From: Adiantum capillus-veneris
Taxonomy: Eukaryota; Streptophyta; Polypodiopsida; Polypodiales; Pteridaceae
Direction of reading: 5' to 3'
Length of the DNA: 64,000 bases
Assembly (NCBI GenBank): GCA_014529385.2
Contig: CM043951.1
Coordinates: 112,055,469-112,119,468 of the forward strand
Shown: one piece after another, positions 42,314 through 53,960 of the stretch
Layout: every line of letters begins with the position of its first letter
How positions within the stretch are numbered: the first letter of the stretch is position 1
Made by a program: the position numbers and the translations under genes
The notes under the pieces: generated by a model
The model's database searches: none
What the model saw: only the letters and a program-made list of their open reading frames with translations
What the model was told of the DNA's origin: nothing

Positions 42314-45300
42314 TGTTGCAACCGCCATTTTGGAGTTAGAGTGCGTTCGTACGCAAAAACGCTAAGGTTCGGGTTTCTGGATATAGGTGGTGCAAAAATA
42401 TTTGGGTTATCTCTAGTGTGAACATATAAAATTTGGTACATTGAAACAAGTGTATGTACGTAGATTGTGGTATAGGGTGGTAACCGACTATTTTTAGTAG
42501 TCTACTTAGAGACTATGTCAAGGGTTGGAAGCATCTCGTCCAACAATGATGGGCTTAGCGAGGTTGTCAATGATAAGATGGACAAGAAAAACTTCCATGC
42601 TTGGAAGTTCAAAATGACCAATTTCCTTATGGACAAAGGTTATTGAACCACATTGATGAAGAGCATGAGAAAGCACCATCATTGCCAGAGGAAGGTGCAA
42701 GTGTGCTCAAATTAAGACATTTAAAATTGTAAACAGGGAGCTTAGAAGGTCATGTACTGGATTTTTTTCAGTGTACAAGACACTATGGTTGTGAATATAC
42801 AGGATATCCAATCTCCTAAGGAGGCTTGGTACATTTTGTTGTCATTGGTTGTGACCAACACAAAGGCAAGGAGGAAGTTGCAAATAAAGACTGAGTTGAA
42901 TACTATGCAAAAGAAAACATGTCCCTCAATGACTATTTGTTGAAGATGAAGAGTATATGTGAGTCACTTGCATCGATTGGTGTTACACTCGATGATGATG
43001 ATAAAGAGAGTGATAAAGTAGAAGCATATCTACCAGGTTTGGGTCCTCAGTACAAATAGTTTAAAACAAACATCCATCTTTGAGAGAATATTCCCACATT
43101 ACAAATTTGGTGTCCTCATTGATTTTCAAAGAGAATAAACTTGAGGAAGACTCCTCTATGAAAGGTGGAAAGAATTTTGAACATGTCCTTTTCAAAAATA
43201 GAGGAAGGGGAAGAGGGTGTGGTACAGGTGGTGGATGAGGCTGGGAAAGAGGCAACCACCCATCACAACAACATTATAACAATCACGGTTAGAACATAGG
43301 TGGTCGAGGAAACTTTTGAGGCAAGAGGAGTCCAAGAGTTCATGGAAATGCACAATGCAACAATGTTGGTCAACACGAAAATGTAGTATATTGGGGTTGT
43401 GGAAGGCATGGTCACTTTGAACGTGACTATCCAGATAGGAGGCAATAAAATAATTATGCTTCTACTAGCAGGAATGCAGATGAGACCAAGAGGTTCTTTG
43501 TGGCGTATCACATGCTGAATACTATGTCTGCAAATGTGGAAAAATCCTATGACAATGTCTGGTATGTGGACTACAATGCATCAAATCACATGACCAATCA
43601 TGGTCAATGGTTCATGGAAATGTAGACTCTACAAAGTCCTAGGTATGTAGAAATTGGGGATGATACTGGACATCCCATTATGCTAATAGGAAGTGTGTCA
43701 TTGTCTATGAAATATGGTAAAGTGAAGTACTTGGCTGCTCTACCGTTTGTACCCAACATTACAAAGAACATGGTTTTTATTGGGCAAATGGTTGAGAAGG
43801 GTTTGTACGTCATGTTTAACTTCGATGGTCTCTTTGTTGAAAAGAATAAGAAGAATGGAAGGGTGGTTGCACAAGGATATAAAGTGGACAAAATGTTTAC
43901 TGTAGATGTAAATGTGCCCGAAGTGAATGCTTCCATGTTTGCACGAGGTGCAGGTGTTGTTCTAGATATAGAGATGTGGCACAAACATATTGGTCGTGTA
44001 AATTTCAAAGGCTCAAAATGATGTAGAGTAAATAGATTGTTACAGGTCTACCTACATTCAAAGTTGAAATTTTGTGAAGCATGTCAATTTGGAAAGCATC
44101 ATTTCCTCATGAAAATCATGTAAGCAAGAATGCATTGGATTTAGTGCATACAAATGTACCGGGTCCGACAAAATACATCTATGGGTGGATGTAAATACTA
44201 TATGAGTTTCATTGATGACCATACAAGGAAGATGTTGGTCTACTTGATGAAGCAAAAAAAGTGAGCTGTTTATGCATTTTTTAAATCTCAAAGTTTTGGT
44301 TGAAAAACAGATTGGGAAACAAGTCAAGTTCTTGAGGTCAAATGGAGGGGGAAGATACTCTCTAAAAAAGCATGAAATCTAGAGGCTATTTTCGTTCAAG
44401 TGCACTCCACATCAGAATGATGTTAATGAGCGAAAGAACACACACATTATAGAAGTGGCTAGAGCATTGATGCATGAAAAGAACATACCTCACTGTAAAT
44501 GGGTTGAGATTGTTGTTACATGTGTTTATATTATAGGAGCTTTGTTGCTGCAATACATGATATGACACCTGAAGAAAATTTCAATGGTAAAAAACTTGAT
44601 GCATTAGATTTTAAAGTGTTTGGATGTACTGCTTATGTGCATGTTCTGGACGAGCTAATAAGTAAGCTTGGTCCAAAAGCAGGAAAATGCCTTTTCTCTT
44701 GAGTAGAAAGGGTACAATTGTTACAATCCTAGCTCAGGTGAAGTGAGGGTGAGCAAGGATGTTGTTGTTTTTTTTGTAAATGACAAGTTGGTATGTTGAT
44801 GTAAAAGATGATTTTGGGGCTTATGTAAGAGAGAATGTGGATGCAAAAAATAGAGATGCGTAGTCACAAGTTTTGAGTGGGCTGCATGGGTCCTCTAGTG
44901 TAAGTCATGGTGAGAATCCATGGAGTGGCAGGTTACATGAAAAAGTGAGCATTGCTAACTCTTCAAATGTATCAAGAAAAAGAAAGGAAAAAATTGATGA
45001 TGCCCCTAAGTTGCCAAATGTGAGTGTTGGTTATGATGATGGCGATAGTAGTGGTTCTGAGCATTTTTTGGATGAGGAGTTTAGCATACCCTCTATGAAG
45101 ACATAGGGTGCAAGAAGGATGCAAGCAGGGAACAAGGCACCTAGAAATGACCTTGGACCATGCAGGTCAAACATATCAAGAACTATTGTGTATACATTGA
45201 CTTATGACAACTATGTGGCTCGTCATTTTGCATTTATGGTGAAGATTATAGAGGAAGTGCAACCCACATGTTTTGAGGATGCTATCAAGGATGAAAAATA

Positions 45301-46575
45301 GTGGAAAGCTATGGATGAAGAGATGCTTTCATTTGATGAAAATGGAACATGGAAGTTGGTGCCATTACCAAAGGAAAAGAAGGCAATTGGATGTAGGTGG
45401 GTTTACAAAATAAAGCATAATGTTGATGGTAGTGTGAGCAAGTAAAAGGCTATATTTGTGGCCAAAGGTTATGCATAGACTCATGGGATTTATTATAACC
45501 TAGATCTTGGTATGAGAGGATTGTGGCATTCGTCATTTTTATTGGGCTTCAAGATTTTTGATGCAGACCATTCATTGTATGTGTGAAAGAAAAATGAGGC
45601 AGGAATTGTGGTAATATGAACTTATGTGGATGCTTTGACTGTTGGAGGTGATAATGTGGCTACAGTAGAGGGCGTGCAGATTCTACTTAAACAAGAGTTT
45701 GACATGATAGACTTGGGAGACTTACATTTTTTCTTGGGCATTGAAATTGTTCACATAGAAGAAGGTGTATGGATGTCACAAAGGAAATATGCTTTGGATA
45801 TGCTAAATAAAGTATGGTATGACTGATTGTAAGCGAGTTGCAATGCCCTTAAATGAGAGTTTAAGTTGGAAATGTTGCAGGTCAAGTGCTTGAGAATGAT
45901 ACCATGTACCATAAGATTGTGGGTAACTTGATCTACTTCACTATCTCACGCCCAAAATTGGGCTACACTATTGTATTGGTGACTCACTTTGTGAAGTGTC
46001 CCAGGAAATCCCACTTGGATGCAATGAGGTTCACTTTGTGCTATGTGAGTGTTAATTTGTATTATGCACTGCTTTATAGGGCTGATGTGGAGTTGAAACT
46101 CTATATCTCAACAGATGCAGATTGGGCTGGTAGAACATACGATAGTAGGTCTACCAACGGATTCATGTTCTCACTGTGGAGTGCTACTATCACATGGAGA
46201 AGCAAGAAGAAACCTACAGTTTCTCTTCCAAGTAGAGAGGCAGATTACAATGGTGATGCAGTGGTGGCATGTGATAGGATTTCTACTTCACAAATTTTAA
46301 GTACAAGTAAAGAGGCTGATTGTCATCTATTGTGACAACCTCAACAACATACAACTACCACAAAACGTAGTGTTTCATGCCAAGGTGAACCACATTATGG
46401 TGCACTACCACTTCATTAGAGAAAGGTCCTTAGCAGCAGCCGTCATTGACCTTGAGTATTTGGCGATGAATGAGCAGGTTGCAAATATCTTCACAAAGGC
46501 CCTTGGAGCGGCAAAGCTACAACAATTTTGAGAGATGCTCTGCATACAAGAGATGATAATGAGCTTGAGGGGGAG
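42314..46575 (+). pseudogene. Copia-2 gag-pol remnant
   Basis: Gag opens at ATG 42515 (MSRVGSIS...) with HAWKFKMTNFL, as in Copia-1. The zinc knuckle near 43388 reads YWGCGRHGHFERDY, with the outer cysteines changed to Tyr. The protease reads VDYNASNHM (near 43568) in place of DSGAS. Integrase pieces include MWHKHIGRVN, CEACQFGK and FIDDHTRK. In RT the frame jumps from VAKGYA (near 45460) to FDADHSLYV (near 45560): about 90 residues of the RT fingers and palm are missing. The active site reads YVDA (near 45628), so the second catalytic Asp is Ala. RNase H has TDADWAGR (near 46113). A polypurine tract GAGGGGGAG (46567-46575) precedes the LTR. Dozens of stops. Confidence 0.88.
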
Positions 46576-46856
46576 TGTTGAGATGTCAAGATTAACATGA
46601 AAAACTCTTGGATGACTTCCCCTGACAATCATCATCATTGGTGCACCGTGGTGGATACGCATATATTTGCAGTGATACTATAGTTGTACTACATCGAGTT
46701 TCTCTACCTACCCTTTATGTTGTATTTTCTCTTATGTTTTGTAGACCTCTTAGAATCATTTTGTGAAGAATAAGAAGTAAAGTCTTTTGTCTCCATCTTT
46801 GTGAGTGTGTGTGTGCTTGCAAGATCTCAAGCTCTCTCCTTCCCTATCTCTTAACA
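46576..46856 (+). repeat. Copia-2 3' LTR
   Basis: 281 bp from TGTTGAGATGTCAAG to ATCTCTTAACA, followed by AGTTT. LINE-A resumes immediately after. Confidence 0.9.
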
Positions 46857-46861
46857 AGTTT

Positions 46862-48010
46862 GTGGTCACTTGGGATTGTTTATAAAATTTTATCTTTATC
46901 TTTGCCCATCAAAACCATGCCATGGATTTAAAAGCACATTCACAGCTCCCAAAATTCTCTTATTGTTACTAGTTTCATATTTGACAACATATTAACCACT
47001 CAAATAGGAATTGAGCATGCTATTAGGACCAGGCAAGACATTTTCCTTACTATAGATTGACTTATCTAAGGCTTTTGACATAAGAGGAATTTTATATCAT
47101 TGATATTAGCAAAAAATGTGATTTGGACCACAGAGTCTAGACTTTTCATTAATGGAAACTCATAGATGGGGTGACATTGAGTAGATTAGTGAGATAGGGG
47201 TGGCCTATAAGTCCCCTCATGTATCCGTAGTATCGTATTTGTTCTTTTCATATTTGGATAAACTATCTAATGTGTGGGTCATATCGGGTTGCAAATTCCT
47301 AATAAATAGATAATGGGCCATGGATATGCAGATAACACATTCACGATTCCTAAAGAAAATTATGTTAATTTAACACGTGCTACTACATTTCTTGACTTAC
47401 TCTCTATTGACGCAAGTTTTCAAGTGAAAAAAAGTAAATCATCGCTCATAATTATGACTACCAGAGATTTTCATGAGTACTTGATTTGGATTGGGATGAG
47501 AGTGCCTATTGGAATTCTTTTCAAAAACTTAGGGTACACTATTGGAGTGCATATCACTCAAAAAACCCTACAGACTTGGGTGATGAACATAGTTTACCAT
47601 GAAATCTCCGATTAGCAATATGACGAATGACCACTACATGTCAGAGCAAAAATCATACAAAGAATACTAACTCCCAAAATTTTTTTACTACCTACCTCTC
47701 ATTTGCTAGTCCCAAAACTTGTTGTAGAAGTTCAGCTTGTACATGGATCAGTTTTTGTGGGGGGGAAATAAACCTTCTTTGCAATGTTGATATCCTAGGA
47801 AACTATCACACAACTCAAAGAGTATGGAGGATTAGGAATACTATATATTGCACATCATGTAGTGGCTAGGAGAGACACATTTTATGAAACATGTGCTCGA
47901 TAGATTGTTGTATCTGGTATGTTGTAACTTATTCAATGGTGTATTATCACGGGGTATCGAATATGTCGGATTGGGAGAAAATATTATCTGCTATGAAAAT
48001 CAATACGAGG
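46862..48010 (+). pseudogene. LINE-A reverse transcriptase and C-terminal part
   Basis: Readings in order: GIVYKILSLSLPIKTMPW; HSSQNSLIVTSFIFDNILTT; IRTRQDIFL; LSKAFD-like; GHGYADNTFTIP (the Y-A-D-D box with Asn at the last position, near 47318); RATTFLDLLS; SFQVKKSKSSLI; and SWETITQLKEYGGLGILYI (near 47795-47850). These are blocks of an L1-clade reverse transcriptase and the following thumb region, in the right order. Frames shift several times. No poly-A tail is visible; sequence passes into LINE-B. Confidence 0.85.
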
Positions 48011-48067
48011 GGATGTGATCGCTTTTGTTTCCTGCTTGCCACTACCAAAACCCACTTCTACTCATGT

Positions 48068-48106
48068 AGCTTCCCCCCCCCATCCCCCCCCCCCCGCCCA
48101 ACCTCT
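48068..48106. repeat. Poly-C tract
   Basis: CCCCCCCC-AT-CCCCCCCCCCCC within a C-rich pyrimidine stretch. A second C run of more than 20 bases is at about 48807-48830. Both lie in the ORF1 region of LINE-B. Confidence 0.85.
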
Positions 48107-48239
48107 CCTGCTATGCACTATGTGCTTCCCCTAGCCCTATGTGTTGCCCAAAACGCTACATGTTGTCCTCTAGTCTTCCCCACCCCAACCCCCTATCACT
48201 CTACAGATCACCTCACCCTCGCATCATGGCTTTGTTTTT

Positions 48240-48900
48240 GCTACTGATGCTCTTGTGGAGGAGGTAGATTTGACCATTTTGGTATGCTTCCCTAGCCTAA
48301 GGATAGAGTACCTCTTGCTACTTTTGAAGATAGGATCCAAAATTGGGACTGACTTGAAGACACCTCATGCGATAGCTTCCATTATTGCTAAGGCGACAAT
48401 AATACATTTACTATGCATTTTGATGTGAGAAACCTACACCCTCCCAAAGGTCATTTTACTACCTTGGGTGTGTGGTGGTTGGATTCATCATAATGTGGAG
48501 TATTTGGGACTCCCAAAGTATTGCTTTGATTCTAGAAAGATGGGCCATCTTGTGAAGACTTGTGCATGGAGGAGGCTTTGACCTCCCACCTAGAAAAAAC
48601 AGGTTCATGGTCAATATTGTGAGAGACCACGATGCTAGTTCGGAAACCAGGCGGTTGTCTTGCACCACACCAATCGCCGTGGATTCCCACGGGGAGCTGT
48701 TTTGGACCTTTACAGTATGAGGAGCGTACAAGTGTCCTTTCACCTCATCTTTGCCACCAATAGACCCCCTCCTCCCTTTCCCCCCTACAACCCCTACCCC
48801 TTTCCTAAATCCTCCCCCCCCCCCCCCCCCCTCAATCCCTCCCATTACCGCCTCTTGCATCCCACTCGCTAACCGCTTTTCTCCATCATCTACTTTGTCT
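48240..48900 (+). pseudogene. LINE-B ORF1 (nucleic-acid-binding protein) remnant
   Basis: The key reading is HHNVEYLGLPKYCFDSRKMG followed by HLVKTC (near 48490-48570). This is the Y-x-LP-x-C-x2-C-x4-H-x4-C knuckle typical of plant L1 ORF1 proteins, with the second Cys changed to Ser. Upstream, DLKTPHAIASIIAKAT resembles the DUF4283-type segment before the knuckle. A Pro-rich tail follows. Frame broken. Confidence 0.65.
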
Positions 48901-49330
48901 TATACCCCACACTTGGAATAAGGGATAGAATCTTCCTTGATAACTAGGAGATCTCTTGGAAACTCCTTTTCCACAAGCCTCCACGCATGAGAATGAGGAG
49001 CAACCATACACGTGAATGCCTCAGTTGGTGTAACCATCACCTTTTTCAAGATTCCCTCATGGATTGACCAATCTTTACATCCATTGTCGGTGGGACTTCT
49101 TTGCCTATGGCTTCACAGGGCTCCTCAAAGACTCATCTCTTGTTACTAGAAATAGTACGTAGACTCTAAATAAAGCTTCCTCAAGGGGAAGATCGAGGCC
49201 CTCAAAACACTAGTTGGTTTCTTCTTCCCACTATGTGGTAGGGGTGAAACTAAGTGGACTATGGATTTAGTGATGGACTGGATTCAAGTTTAGGCTCTTA
49301 AGTTGTCTCCACAGAAGGGACTTGGGGGTG

Positions 49331-49985
49331 ACACCTTTAATACAAACTCTATGGCCGTTAGCCAATTTTTTTATGACACCACTAGATATATGCACCTTGT
49401 GGTACACGTTTTTGCTAACAGGAAGGGTACACCATGCTATGTGTATGTACATGAGGACTCCTAGGAAGAGGATGTACCCCTATAGAGTGCACATGCTTAT
49501 TTGGCCTAGGTTGATGGGCCTAGACTAAACACTCACTACAAGTGGATGACACATTTGATACAAACTTTAATGCTGTTGGCCAAGTTTTTTACAACACTAG
49601 TAGATACACGAAATATGTAGGCACAATATGGTACACTATTTTGCTGACACAAAGAGTACACCATGCTATGTATATGTACACGAGGACTCCTAGGCAAAGG
49701 ATGTAACCCTACATTGTGCGCACCCTTCTCCAACCTAGGTTGGTGGGGCTAGATTGGACAATCACTATAGGTGTGTGACACATTTGATACAAACTCTATG
49801 GATGTTAGCCAAGTAATTATGACACCATTAGATAACAAAGTATGTAGGCACATTTTGGTACACTTTTTTGCTAACACAAAGAGTACACCATGGTATGTAT
49901 ATGTACATGAAGACTTGTAGGTAGAGGATGTAGACCTACTGCGTGAATGCTCTTCCTGGGCCAAGGTTGGACATCCTCTATAGAC
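49331..49985 (+). repeat. Three tandem copies of an about 220-bp unit
   Basis: The anchor TACAAACT(C/T)T occurs at 49341, 49559 and 49788 (spacing 218 and 229). Each unit also holds GACACCA(C/T)TAGATA-like, GGTACAC.TTTTTGCTAACA, AAGAGTACACCATG.TATGT and GAGGACTCCTAGG. The copies differ by about a fifth of positions. The unit lies between ORF1 and the endonuclease of LINE-B. Confidence 0.85.
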
Positions 49986-50092
49986 ACTCCAATCTCCGGG
50001 TTGCTTGGATGCAGATTACTTGACATACAATCCGGCCTCAATGATTGTGAGGGTGGCCACTATTGCAAAATTGATCTTTTCTAATTGATCGC

Positions 50093-51060
50093 ATGCGGAT
50101 TGTCTCATGGAGCGTGCAAGATCTAGGTGGGACAAAATTCACTTTGAGAGGGGTCGCTTGCATTAGAAGTTTCATAGATTCCTTTTCGTTGGTATAGTTT
50201 ATATACTTATGCTTCAAGAGCACCATTGTTTGAGAGCCTCATTTTGTGTTATGGTTATATCTTGCATGCCTGCTATAAGATCTTACGGTCAACTAGTTTT
50301 TGACCTAGAGGAATCTAGGGTGGTGTATGTATGACCATTACGGGCTCATGGTACTAGAGACCATTGTGGGAAAATGTATCATTATTACACGTAGGGTCTA
50401 GTGGATTACTATGCAGGTTCATGGTGGCCTTATGGGATTCCTAAACATCTGTGCACCTGACCATGCGAGTGCATGAGCTAAATTTTGGTCACACACACAC
50501 TGTGGAGTATTTGCCTCATGAACAGCAGTGGTGTATTAGGGGAACTTCAACATGTTGAAGGACCCCTTGGGTAGGATTGGAGGCACCCGACATGATACTA
50601 TGCATAGGGCGGAGTTGGTATCTTGGGAATGCTTATGTGTGACCTTGAGGGTTTTATATGTTTGGTAGCATACAGACTTTGTGTGACCCTAAAGCAGCTT
50701 ATTCCTCTCTGGATCTAGTCATGGAGTAGGTGGTGTGAATCTATCCGGGATGGATTTCTTCTACACCAATGAGCACATCTGTGACATGGGACAATCTATG
50801 TGCATTTTGACAAGGACTACCTTTTTGGATTATGCACTAGTGATTCTTACTGTGGTGGATAGAAAAGGATTCGAAGTGCCATGCTACACATCCTAGAGAT
50901 GATTCTACTAGATACAAAGCTCAGGGAAGTAGTGATGGCACTTTGGATAGAGACTTTGGGCATACATGGCACCCTTGCTGGTGGAGTGGTCATTATACTT
51001 ATTGAGCTCAGTTGTTTCTTCCTCTATAAGTTTGCAACTCGCTTCACTGTAGCTAACAAG
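50093..51060 (+). pseudogene. LINE-B endonuclease
   Basis: It starts at ATG 50093 with MRIVSWSVQDLGGTKF (usual SWNVRGLG). The block GFLNICAPDHASA-stop-AKFW (near 50425-50480) matches the FLNIYAPN-ASAR-KFW motif, with the Arg codon changed CGA to TGA. The next block LPHEQQWCIRGTSTC (near 50508) corresponds to the GGDFN motif and is degraded. The rest to 51060 is poorly conserved. Confidence 0.75.
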
Positions 51061-53170
51061 GAGGAGAAGTAGCTTTCGCTGAAAATTGCTTCTCAACATT
51101 GAATGCATGAGCACCACCCTTATAGTCCCTGAATGAAGGAGAATATGTAGTAGGCTTGATAGTAGCTAATCACAATTGAGGAGTGGCGCCATGAGTCTAC
51201 CTTCCATCATCAGATATCTCATTAGACCCAAAGGGAAGGTCGAGATACTGCTATGTCTTTTGAGACTATGGATCCTCACCATTTACGCACCAATGTTTTT
51301 CAATTGAGGATACCTAATGGGTCAATTTCTACAGAGCCTGAGGATATGCATGCAATTTCTCCTTAATTTTACCATGAATTTATTTCAAAGGAGCCACAAT
51401 TAGAGCACGTGGATGCATGCAAAGAGTATGTTTTGGTGCGAATGGATTTCCTAGTTATTGGAGAGATGCCTCTGCAATTGGAGGATCTCCATGAGGCCCT
51501 CAGGGAACTTCTTTGGGTTACCTATCCAATCAAGGATGGTTTGACTCCTAGCTTCTTCTTGGAGTACTTGGTGCTGCATTGTTTAGATTTTCTAGCACTT
51601 ACCATCACATTTTTTACACTAGAGAGATGCCCAACAACATGAGCTAAGGTCTATTATACCTTATTGCTAAGAAGGGAGGCTCCTTGGATGAGATTCAATA
51701 GGGGTGGCCCGTAACCATTCTCAACTCAACCTACAAAATCTTGCCAAAGGCTCCAAGTTTGAGAGTTTAGCTGCTATTTGAGAGAATTATACATGAGACA
51801 CAAATAGGTTTTTTCAAGGAGCACAATATCCTTGACAACATCTTCACCTTCTGGAATGCATCTATGCTTGTGCACCTCTAAGAAAAGCATGTTTTGTTTA
51901 TCCTTCTTGATTTTGAGAAGTCATACGACACAATTGATTGGGATTTCTTGGAGGGAACTCTACGTAGGATGGGGTTTTTAGATACTTGGATCAAAGGAGT
52001 GTTAGCTATCTACAAATGTACGCACAACCAGGTGATTTTTTCTAGGGAAAGAGGGGAGAAATTCATGCTCACACATTCAATTAGTTAGGGATACTCTCTT
52101 TCTCGCTTCATTTTTATCCGCTATGCTGAGGTGATGAGCAAATTTTTTACTTTGGTGTGAGTAGGATCTTAATGTGTTTTGCTAAGCATTGATCAAATTG
52201 GAGCAGGGCAATGGATTTCTTGTTTGGAAATTCTCCCATAACTAGTGGTCACCTAGAGAGGGCTTCAAGTGGATCCCCCCAAGGAATTGATTCAATTACT
52301 AAGGCTATTATGGTTCAGGTATGTCTCTAGAAAAAAAGAAAACTCCTCTCCTCTTTTCCATTAGGAGAAAACAGCTACATTGGAGCTTGGCACAACTCTC
52401 TTTGGTTGGCAAGGTTGTAGTGGCCAACTAGGTGCTGTTGGATACTATGTGATACACCAAGTCTTATTGGATCTTCTCAAGATCCTACATTAGCTAGCAA
52501 GAGAGGCAAGTCAGGAACTTTTTGTGGTTAATGGGTAAAACCTAGTGGATCCGAAAAAAATTATCTTGGCAGGTCATCATTTTACCATGTTCTCATTGGG
52601 GATTATCTTCTCAACACAATAGGGAAGAGCCCTCATTGGCAAGCTTATGGTAAGAGAACTTCTTCTAGGGGAGGAGCCCTGGAAGTAATTTTCAATGGAC
52701 TGGATTTGCACAATAGTCCCACATATGGGAGGCCCTTGGAGCCCATCTATCAGGTGGATCTTTATAGAGATGTGCACAGTTGTTGGTCTGAGTAGAGGTT
52801 GAGAGGACCACTTTGCTACAAGACTCCTTAGGTCCTAGGATCAATTGTGGAGTGTCCTTGAGCAGCACCATCCCACATGCATTTAGGAGAACATGAGAGA
52901 GTATTATGTTTGGAACTCCATGGTCAACACACAATAAGGCCTCTTCTTGGTAGCAGGCCTTATGTTTCTTGGGGTGCTATGGTAGAGGGTCTCGTCTGTA
53001 CTTTTGGAAACTGGATATAATTTTGATTCCTTCCCTGGAAGATTAATACACTCCAAGCACGAGGCATGAGGGAGGTGCAAAGCATGTGTAAGGAGATTAT
53101 AGCCTCTAAACCTATTGAGTGGCCTTTCCTCTTGAGACAACAACTCCCAATTGGATGGGGTGTTTCATAC
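51061..53170 (+). pseudogene. LINE-B reverse transcriptase and C-terminal region
   Basis: Readings include LEDLHEALRELLW and DGLTPSFFLEYLVLH (51480-51580), AKKGGSLDEIQ then VTILNSTYKILPKA (51665-51755), DFEKSYDTIDWDFLEGTLRR (51903-51962) and MGFLDTWIKG, all standard L1 RT blocks. The active-site Y/F-A-D-D box is not visible, so the palm is damaged. Downstream, GWQGCSGQLG and ALIGKLMVRELLLGEEPWK (52624-52685) correspond to the C-terminal thumb/connection region. Many stops. Confidence 0.8.
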
Positions 53171-53219
53171 AATTAGAGGTCTTTAGTGCAATTAGGGATT
53201 GCTTAGAGTGAAGATCATG

Positions 53220-53960
53220 CATGTTCTTTAAGGTTCAAGGGGGCCATTATCTTCACAAAGTCTCTGTAGATGCACCACATGTTACAAAGCATTTTTGCAG
53301 AGGACCCGAGTCTTGATCCTCTAGAAATACGAACCGCCAATTCCTGGTCATCCAACACTAGGCAAATACATCACACGGAAGCACTTCATTCAACACGTAC
53401 GCCTTGAGGACAAAAACAAGGGGTGGATAGGGTCTTGGGCACGCAACAGTCGAAGGCCAGATCGCCTTCCCTCAGACGCCATTGCACCTCTCAACATCAG
53501 GCTGGTGGTGCCGTGGCGCTTTAAACGCCATCTGTTTCATCTTGCATGCAACATCCCGGGATCGCGGACCGGAGCGAGGGATGGCGGTCATTGCCGAAGT
53601 GATGCCACCAGCTCGCACCCAGAATCTCCCTGTTGAAGGAAATGCATCACACTGGACGAGAACAAAGCGCATTGGCTCACATCTAGGCACATGAGTTTGG
53701 GACCTTTCATATCGATACAAGCCACACATAGCTCGTGGCATGAAAAAATCCCGTCACATTCCTTGGTCACACTGTTGCCCGGGAAGGATCTCACCATCAT
53801 CGGTGACCCAGACACGGTCTACCGTCACTCAAGCCCTTTTGGCCACCCTAAGCATGCCAAGACCTGCAAGACCTGAAAACGGCCCGCTTGTCGGCGGCAA
53901 GTAGCCTTGTCACTTTCTTGAGGGGGAGATTGCATCCCAACATCACAAGAGGGGTGTGGG
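53220..53960. other. GC-richer segment of unknown origin
   Basis: Base composition rises above that of the AT-rich flanks. ORFs on both strands reach 60-90 codons (plus 53482-53694, minus 53472-53741) without recognisable domains. A purine run TTGAGGGGGAGA at 53916-53927 looks like a polypurine tract, but no LTR pair could be matched. It may be the end of a decayed LTR element. Confidence 0.4.

Larger units (their letters stand above)
28967..46856 (+). mobile_element. Copia-2: Ty1/copia element split by Gypsy-2
   Basis: The ends are LTRs at 28967-29305 and 46576-46856, both starting TGTTGAGATGT and ending in (TTG/TTA)ACA, with flanks GGTTT and AGTTT (4 of 5 match). Internal sequence is 29306-29513 on the left and 42314-46575 on the right; everything between belongs to Gypsy-2. 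It is a distant relative of Copia-1 (same LTR start, same gag and pol layout). It is heavily decayed. It lies in LINE-A just before the reverse transcriptase. Confidence 0.9.
16645..48010 (+). mobile_element. LINE-A: L1-type LINE broken into pieces by nested LTR elements
   Basis: Four plus-strand pieces read in order as one L1 ORF2: 16996-17104 (endonuclease start), 25950-27208 (rest of endonuclease and linker), 28774-28966 (pre-RT) and 46862-48010 (reverse transcriptase and C-terminal part). Each gap is an LTR element with its own target duplication. The piece 16645-16917 (90-codon ORF) may be the end of ORF1, but that is weaker. All pieces carry stops and frameshifts, so this is an old copy. 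The intervening sequence is annotated separately. Confidence 0.85.
48030..53170 (+). mobile_element. LINE-B: nearly full-length decayed L1-type LINE
   Basis: On the plus strand from left: ORF1 remnant with zinc knuckle (48240-48900), a tandem-repeat segment (49331-49985), endonuclease (50093-51060), and reverse transcriptase to C-terminal part (51400-53170). It is about 5.1 kb, close to the size of plant L1 elements. It abuts the 3' end of LINE-A in the same orientation. All frames are broken. Confidence 0.8.

Noticed and set aside
48459-48860. 133-codon Gly-rich minus-strand ORF
   Set aside because: Its Gly runs come from poly-C tracts and it lies opposite the LINE-B ORF1 remnant.
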